From Drosophila miranda (lineage: Eukaryota > Arthropoda > Insecta > Diptera > Drosophilidae): DNA of 64,000 bases. Where the stretch lies: contig NC_046675.1 in NCBI RefSeq assembly GCF_003369915.1, positions 1,922,001 through 1,986,000 on the forward strand, given 5' to 3'. Shown here one piece after another: positions 58,056 through 64,000 of the stretch. Numbering within the stretch: the stretch's first letter is position 1; every line of letters begins with the position of its first letter. The translations under genes and the position numbers were made by a program. The notes beneath the pieces are model-generated. The model did not search any database, was not told where the DNA came from, and saw only the letters and a list, made by a program, of their open reading frames with translations.

Positions 58056-61000
58056 TTTAGCATACTCGTACATTTAGTTGACATTGATTAAGGCGTCGCC
58101 CCCACCCACCGCCCCCTTCGATTTCAGGCTCCTGGCTTAAGCTCAAGCTGAAGCCCTAAGTTGTTTTTTGTAAGTCAATGGCAAGGTAAGCGACTTGTGA
58201 CTTTGTCTTTTCTCTCTTTCTCTCTCTGTGTCGATGTCTCTCGGTGTCTCTTCTCCGCCTGTTGTCTCTTTCAAAGTCGTTGTGCACACACACTCACACA
58301 AATCCACACAGAAGCCACAGAGAGGAATGGGGGGGAAGGGGGAGAACAACACACAGAAAAACCCCACAACGCATTGCACAGTCGTTTTTGTTGAGTCGCC
58401 CTGCTCCACCCACCTGGGCTGTACTCCATTTTCTGCATCTGTTTCTGTCGCTGTCGCTGTTGATGTTGATGTTGCTATCTCTGTCTATGGCTGAGTCTGT
58501 CCTGCTCGCTCCCTTGTTGTTGGCTCGACCGTGACATTGTTGTTTGTGTCGTTATATTTTGGTTTGTTCCTTTTGTTGGTTACGTTGTTGCAAAAGAAAA
58601 TCAAAAAACGAAAAGAGAACTCTGTTCGAGCACCTGTTGAATGTGTTGCACCTGAACATATATACACCCGCACACACACACACAGACAGCCCACACAGTC
58701 CACACAGTCCCCACCCGCCTCCCAGCGTTGGCTTTACGGTCGTTGTTTGATGATGTTGCTCTTTATGTTGTTACTGTCAAGGTGGAAAAAAAGCCGACAA
58801 AAAATCAAACAAGAATGAACGAAACTTGCCACAAAGTCTCTGGACACAAGAGCACACACACAGTCACACACACACACACATGCAGGACACAATGTCCTTT
58901 CATCGTTTCTGTCACCGTTTCCGTTGCTGTTCTTGTTCCTGTCGATGTTTTCCTCCTCTCACAAAAGATTTCCCGCAGTGTACACAATGGCGAAACAGGG
59001 AAAAACGTCCCACATGAAGCCTGGTTGTTGATCTTGTGTTGTTTTTATGTGTGAATTTTCCTCAAGTTTTATCCGACTTTTCCTACCCCCACCCCCCATT
59101 CTCCAGTTTGGTGTTTATTATTTTTAAATTTATACTTTTGCCTTCTGGTTGTTGTAATTGTAGCCGGCCCTTCCGACCTGGTTTCTATGTACACGCCAAA
59201 CACTCAACAGCCCATCCACACGTCGATGGCTGTCTAGCTTGCACTCACACACCGACACAAACACACATGTCAAACACATACATACATGTGTTTGTGTGAA
59301 GAAACAGTGTGTGTGGGGGGTGGGGAGGGGATGGAGTCACGCACAGCCGATACTTGAGAAATGTTATCAAGTGAACCATAAACATTTCTTGCACTTAAAA
59401 ACTTCCAACTCAATTTTCGCTTCTACGATATGCGTACACACACAAACACACACTCGAACAGTCGAACACAGAACACAGAGCACACACACACACATGTGCC
59501 ACCACCACATGTAATTGTATTGATGAAAATGTTATTTACAGCAATCAACAGTCAATATGTGGGCCAGACATCATGGTGTGCCCTGCCCCGCTCGCCTTTT
59601 TGTATCCGTTCCTTCTGGATTTGGATTTCGATACTGGCTTTAGGCTTGCGCCTGGTTTGGGGGCTATTTTTATTTTTCATTTTTTTTCAATGTGTCTGTC
59701 ATCATATCAATTACACCCAAGAGCATGCCAATTTATTTGCCAAGTGTTTTCCGAAGCCAATTCCAGTACGAGTACGGAAGGAAGGCTTCGAGCACGACTG
59801 GGTCGGGAAAAAGCTTATGGAAAAACTTTTTCTACTCGGGAAAGGGTACGAGCAGCTGGATCAGCGAGCTGAATGCGGGGTCCAGTGGTGCGGGCGGAGA
59901 AATGATTGAATATGAATGTGGCAGCCACCGGAACTAAGGCGAAAATTTAAAGCACGTTTCGTGCACGTACGATTGATTCCATAATCATGGACGAGTACTC
60001 TGCCAAATTCGATTTTTTCAGATGACAATTGATCGCCCAAAAACCGAAAGGACTTTGGCAAGCCACCCAGCTTGAGGGCCTCAAAAATCATTGATATAGG
60101 TCTTAATTTATGACAAAATTTCCCTAATTTATTGGTCCGAGTCCCCAAGACTGTGTGTCCGAGCAGGAAAGTGCTTGGCTCGCCTACAAATGGGGCAACT
60201 TCCGCATTTCGCAATTTGCCAGCTGCACGACAAATGGAAATGGGTTCTGGTCAAATGAGGATATTGCAGACGTGTGGTTTTGTCGCTGTGCCTCCCCCCG
60301 GCGAGAGCTCGATTTCCGGACTTCAACTCTTTGACTCGCATGCCGCACTGGGGGGCCATCTTTGTTCCACCTCAAGCACATTGCGGTCAGCCACAAGTCG
60401 CCTCTGTGTGTGCCTACAAATGGACCCTGGATGACAGTTTAAAATGAACTCGATTGAGGTTTTTATTCAACTTTAATGCACGCAGACACCCAGGGCGAGA
60501 CAGGGCCTTGCACACGGAACACTCAATGATTAATCGCTGGCTGACATTTCAGCCCACTATGAAAGAGCACCCACTCTGCGTTCTAATGAGCCGTAAAGGA
60601 TTCTATGGCCAGGCAACCCACACAGCCACAGCCACACAGCCCACACCCACACGCACACGCAGTCTGTCAGACATGGCCAATTTGCATGACATTTCGGGCT
60701 TCGAGGAATATCTGCCGAGATGTTTTGATTGAAAATGCCAGCCATCCAGCCCACACATAGAGAACATTCTGTACAGACCACCCACACCCACCACACACAC
60801 CCACACACATTGAAGCACCACCACCACCTACTTAGCATAAATTTGTAAGCTTGTAAACCCAGCATTTGTAACTCTAAATGTTTGCAGAAGAACCCACTGG
60901 CCTGCCTGAGGGCGGGACCGGAACCAGCACCAGAACTGCTGCGCTTTGGGGCCTTTGAATAGGCCTCCCCCCTTCGAATATTCCAGATGCACTCAGAGCA

Positions 61001-63539
61001 CAACTTTAATCAATCCCTGGCTAAGTACGAGTGCACACAAATAATGCTACTCGTGATGCTGCTATTGCTTCTACTGCTGCTGCTGCTGCGCAAAACGCTG
61101 CTAATTGCATCAATTATTGGCCAAAAGCTTTGTGGCATTTGGCAAAACCAAATTATTGAAACAATTAATCAACCCATTTCCGCTGACCCCAAAAAAACAG
61201 AACAGAACAGAACAGAAACCATAATCAAGTTTAGCGACATTTAGTCATACGTTAGCCAAAGGGAATACACGTACTTTTATTTTTCTTTGCTTGTTTCGTT
61301 CTTTCGATAATGGTCCTTTCGCATCAAAATGTAATTTGCCACAAATGTTTCACACACATCAATTATCCCTAATTGACTGTGAACGTGAAATTAACGTTTA
61401 TAATTATGTGACAGAGCCGTTGAGGCGAGGCGAGACGAGTCGAGTCGAGTCGAGGCGGAAGTAGCCAGAGTAAATGGCCAAATTCGTGGCCAGAGCCATA
61501 TAACTTTTAATGTCCTTGCCCAGGGACTGGCCGGGTGGGGGGTAGATTGGCTTTTGCACAAGTCAATCTTTCAGTCAGTCACTCACAAAGTCACCAGTAA
61601 CCCAAGAAAGGCTAAGCAAATGTCTGTTAAGCCTTTTAAGAAACTTTACTTCACGGTTTAGCCCGTGGCGGGGTGACGTGACCCCCAAAGGGGTTTATTG
61701 AGTGTTAGGCAATAAATTACAAAAGAGGTCTCTGGCCCGAGGGCTCGCGACAAGTTCGTGCTCGAAAAACGCTCTCAGTAGTTGACGGTGCCATTGACCT
61801 TTGGCCGGGGCTTGTCAAGTTCTATAAGCGACAAGCCCCTAGCCGTAGCCGTAATTTTGGAAGGACTCACATAGACAGAAAGTGAGTGTAGCTTTCGGAC
61901 ATATCTTAATGGCATTTCCTAACAGATCGAAATAGATTAAAGTTTTGGGAGCGGTTTTCGTTGAACAGAGATTCCAGTGATTAGCCGTCAAGCTCCTATC
62001 TGTGTGATAGCCCTGCTCCCGCTGATACCCCCCCTGCTGATGGCTTTGGATGGCTGGTCCTGTGAGCTATAAAAATTGCAAATTACCCAATTGCCTGGGG
62101 CGTCGACCGAGAGGGCCATCCGGTCTGACTCTTCAATTATTTAAGCTAATTGCGGCCACACTCAAAAACACCAGCAGCACACTCGGCGTATACGTAATGC
62201 GAATTGTACGCAAATGGGGAAGGGATTTTAGAATTTAATAAGAGGCCAAGACCAGGCGACCGTAAGAAAGTAATTGAATTGGCAGAGCACAGATGATGGG
62301 TGGAAGTCGAAAAGAGTGGGGAAATTGGGAGAAAGTAGGGCCGAAAATGGGGGAAAGGCAGAAGAAGAAGGAGGGAAGAACAATTCCAGGCACTTGCAAG
62401 ATGCAGAGCTACCAAAAGGCGCCGTAGGACACAAAGAGGTCTCAATGGGCACTTGGTATTCCCTCGACCGAAAGAAGGAAGACGCACACATGGACACGCA
62501 CACGAACACACTCAAACCTACACTAACACATGGCCGTTTTGTTAAAGTTGTTGTTACTGTTATTACGGTTTGCTTTGTGGCTGAAATGCCAGGCAGCTTT
62601 CTTTTTTTGGTACCCTTGCAGATGATCTATGATGTCGTGTGGCTTTGATCAGATGTTTGCATCGCAGAAGGATTAATATTCGTCCGTCATTATTCCAATC
62701 TACCTGGGACTAAAAACAACAGACATCTGATCTTTGTGACACAGTCATTTTCGATTCAACCCCACTAGAAAATCTCCTGTACATTTATCCTCACTAACGA
62801 TGCGATCGATCTGCCAGGGTATCAATTGCCTCGGTCCCTCGAGGATATCCTGTTTCCTATTTATTTCCCTATTTTTTCTTCCTATTTCTACTTCTGTTTT
62901 TTTTTTTGGATTCTCTTTCTTGCTGTTTGTTGTTGCTCTCTCTTTCTAGTTCTCTTTTTAGTTATTTTTCTGTTAGTTTCAATCATGCATTTTGCTTTGA
63001 CTTTTACTGCACCACCGGATGAAAAGCACACGGGAAAAAAATAGACGAAAATAAGAAAAACAGAGAAGGAAAGCTGGAAAAGCTGCTACATTTTTCTATT
63101 GCTGTTGTTGTTTTTCTTGTTGTTGTTGTTGTTGTTGTTGTTGGTGCTGCTGCTGCCCCCCCTGCCCCTCCCTCCATCATTCTCTCATTTCTCTCTTTGT
63201 CTGTGTGTCGTTGTTGTTTTTGGTTGTTTCACTCTTTGTTGCTTTGTTGCTATTGCTGTTGCTGTTGCGGCTGCTGCGTTTATAACGGCAAATTGTTTTC
63301 TGCCACACACACACACATAGACATAAACACAAGCACACGCACATACACACTAATACAGAGATACACTGCCTGCAAATTGTATGAAAACACTTGAAACCAA
63401 ATAAACCAACAAAATGTTAATTAAATGCCTCTTTCCTTCTCTTTCTTCCTGTTCTATGTGCATCCTGTTCTCCTCATCCTCCGCTCCGCTTCGTTCCTGC
63501 TTCCGTTTCCGTTTCTGCTTCTGTTTCTCTTTCCAACAG
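58056..63539. other. Non-coding region between the two Dop1R2 terminal exons
   Basis: I see no gene in these 5.5 kb. It should hold the 3' UTR of the proximal isoform and intron for the distal one. Repeats include CA tracts near 58283, 58672, 58855 and 59430-59495, CGAGT/CGAGG near 61425-61456, CAGAA near 61199-61216 and GTT near 63118-63142. A long pyrimidine tract (63481-63537) leads into the distal acceptor. Confidence 0.5.
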
Positions 63540-63623
63540 TGCCACGTGGCCGCTGCAATGGTGGCAGCCTCGACCTCCTTTGGCTACCACTCGGTGAACC
63601 AGCTGGACCGCACGCTCATGTGA
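63540..63623 (+). CDS. Dop1R2: Candidate distal alternative terminal exon of Dop1R2
   Basis: A strong acceptor (pyrimidine tract then TTTCCAACAG) precedes a frame encoding CHVAAAMVAASTSFGYHSVN, then QLDRTLM and a TGA at 63621-63623. Exon 2 of Dop1R2 ends in phase 0 after SKSQ, so splicing here replaces the 29-residue proximal tail with this 27-residue one. Codon use is GC-rich at third positions, like the receptor. The acceptor could instead belong to another gene starting upstream, but no other plus-strand gene is visible. Confidence 0.6.
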   Translation, partial: CHVAAAMVAASTSFGYHSVNQLDRTLM

Positions 63624-64000
63624 CGTCAGCTGAGCAGTTGCAGCACCTGCAGCGGTGGCAGCAACTGCGGCGGCGGCGGCGGCGGAGGCGCCAACGTCGG
63701 CGGAGTGGGAGGCGGCTCGCGCAGTGGCCATCACCACCATCACTCCTCGGGCACGGCCACGCCCTCCTCCTCGCAGCGATCGTGCACCCGCTGCCAGAGC
63801 TTCCATCGTCACCACCACCGGGACCGGCGCCGCAGCTCCGGGATGAAGCACCGCGGGGACTTCAACTCCACGTCGGCGGTGAACAGTGCGGCCAAGACGA
63901 TAGTGACGATCACCGCACCGCCGGCGGCAGCGGCCTCTGCCAGCTCGCTGCACCTGGGCGGCGGTGCACGGCCCTCGTCGGTCTCCACTTTGACCATTGC
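63624..64000 (+). CDS. Coding-like extension beyond the TGA of the distal Dop1R2 exon (partial)
   Basis: The same frame continues after TGA with CGT CAG and stays open for at least 125 codons to the window edge. Features: a Ser/Cys/Gly-rich start (RQLSSCSTCSGGSNC), poly-Gly, a His cluster (SGHHHHHSSGTATPSSSQ), a CTRCQSFHRHHHRDRRR segment, then an Ala/Ser/Thr-rich part. Third positions are overwhelmingly G or C, as in the genuine exons. It could be translated by stop-codon readthrough, or by using CGTCAG|CTG (exon start 63630) as an acceptor, which also keeps phase 0. The gene's end lies outside the window. Confidence 0.5.

Overview
The window is insect nuclear DNA from a Drosophila species. 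Genes have short introns with canonical GT..AG ends, GC-rich third codon positions and TATA/Inr or Inr/DPE promoters, and the intergenic DNA is full of microsatellites. Every confident gene matches a known D. melanogaster gene from polytene region 99B (chromosome 3R, Muller element E): Dmrt99B, Obp99c, Gycalpha99B, CG7582, Bub3, a pickpocket (ppk) cluster, Obp99a and Dop1R2. The proteins differ enough from my recollection of D. melanogaster that this is not a melanogaster-subgroup sequence. An obscura-group fly would fit the microsatellite load, but I cannot settle the species.

Layout. 1-4.7 kb: the Dmrt99B transcription factor on the minus strand. 4.7-12 kb: non-coding flank. 12-15 kb: the odorant-binding protein Obp99c (+) converging on the soluble guanylyl cyclase alpha subunit Gycalpha99B (-). 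16.8-20.2 kb: a TMEM86/YhhN-like gene (CG7582) and the spindle-checkpoint gene Bub3, both plus strand. 20.3-35.5 kb: a cluster of DEG/ENaC (ppk) channel genes, called A to D here, with Obp99a inserted between A and B. 35.5-64 kb: mostly non-coding DNA around the dopamine receptor gene Dop1R2. A candidate promoter lies near 40.06 kb, the main coding exon is at 54.8-56.5 kb, and there are two alternative terminal exons at 58.0 and 63.5 kb, the last running off the window.

Three things stand out. (1) A nearly identical 4-kb block is present twice, at 24906-28910 and 30895-34879. It begins inside ppk-B and ends inside ppk-D, so ppk-C is complete in two copies, ppk-D is complete only in the right copy and ppk-B only in the left. 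(2) The two copies are separated by 1984 bp of unrelated DNA holding exon-like segments I cannot identify. (3) The distal Dop1R2 terminal exon ends in a TGA followed by C, after which the same frame stays open and strongly coding-like to the end of the window. This suggests stop-codon readthrough or an alternative acceptor that skips the stop.

Functionally this is a chemosensory and neuromodulatory neighbourhood (odorant-binding proteins, ppk channels, cGMP synthesis, dopamine receptor) with two developmental or housekeeping genes. Nothing in the sequence shows that they act in one pathway.
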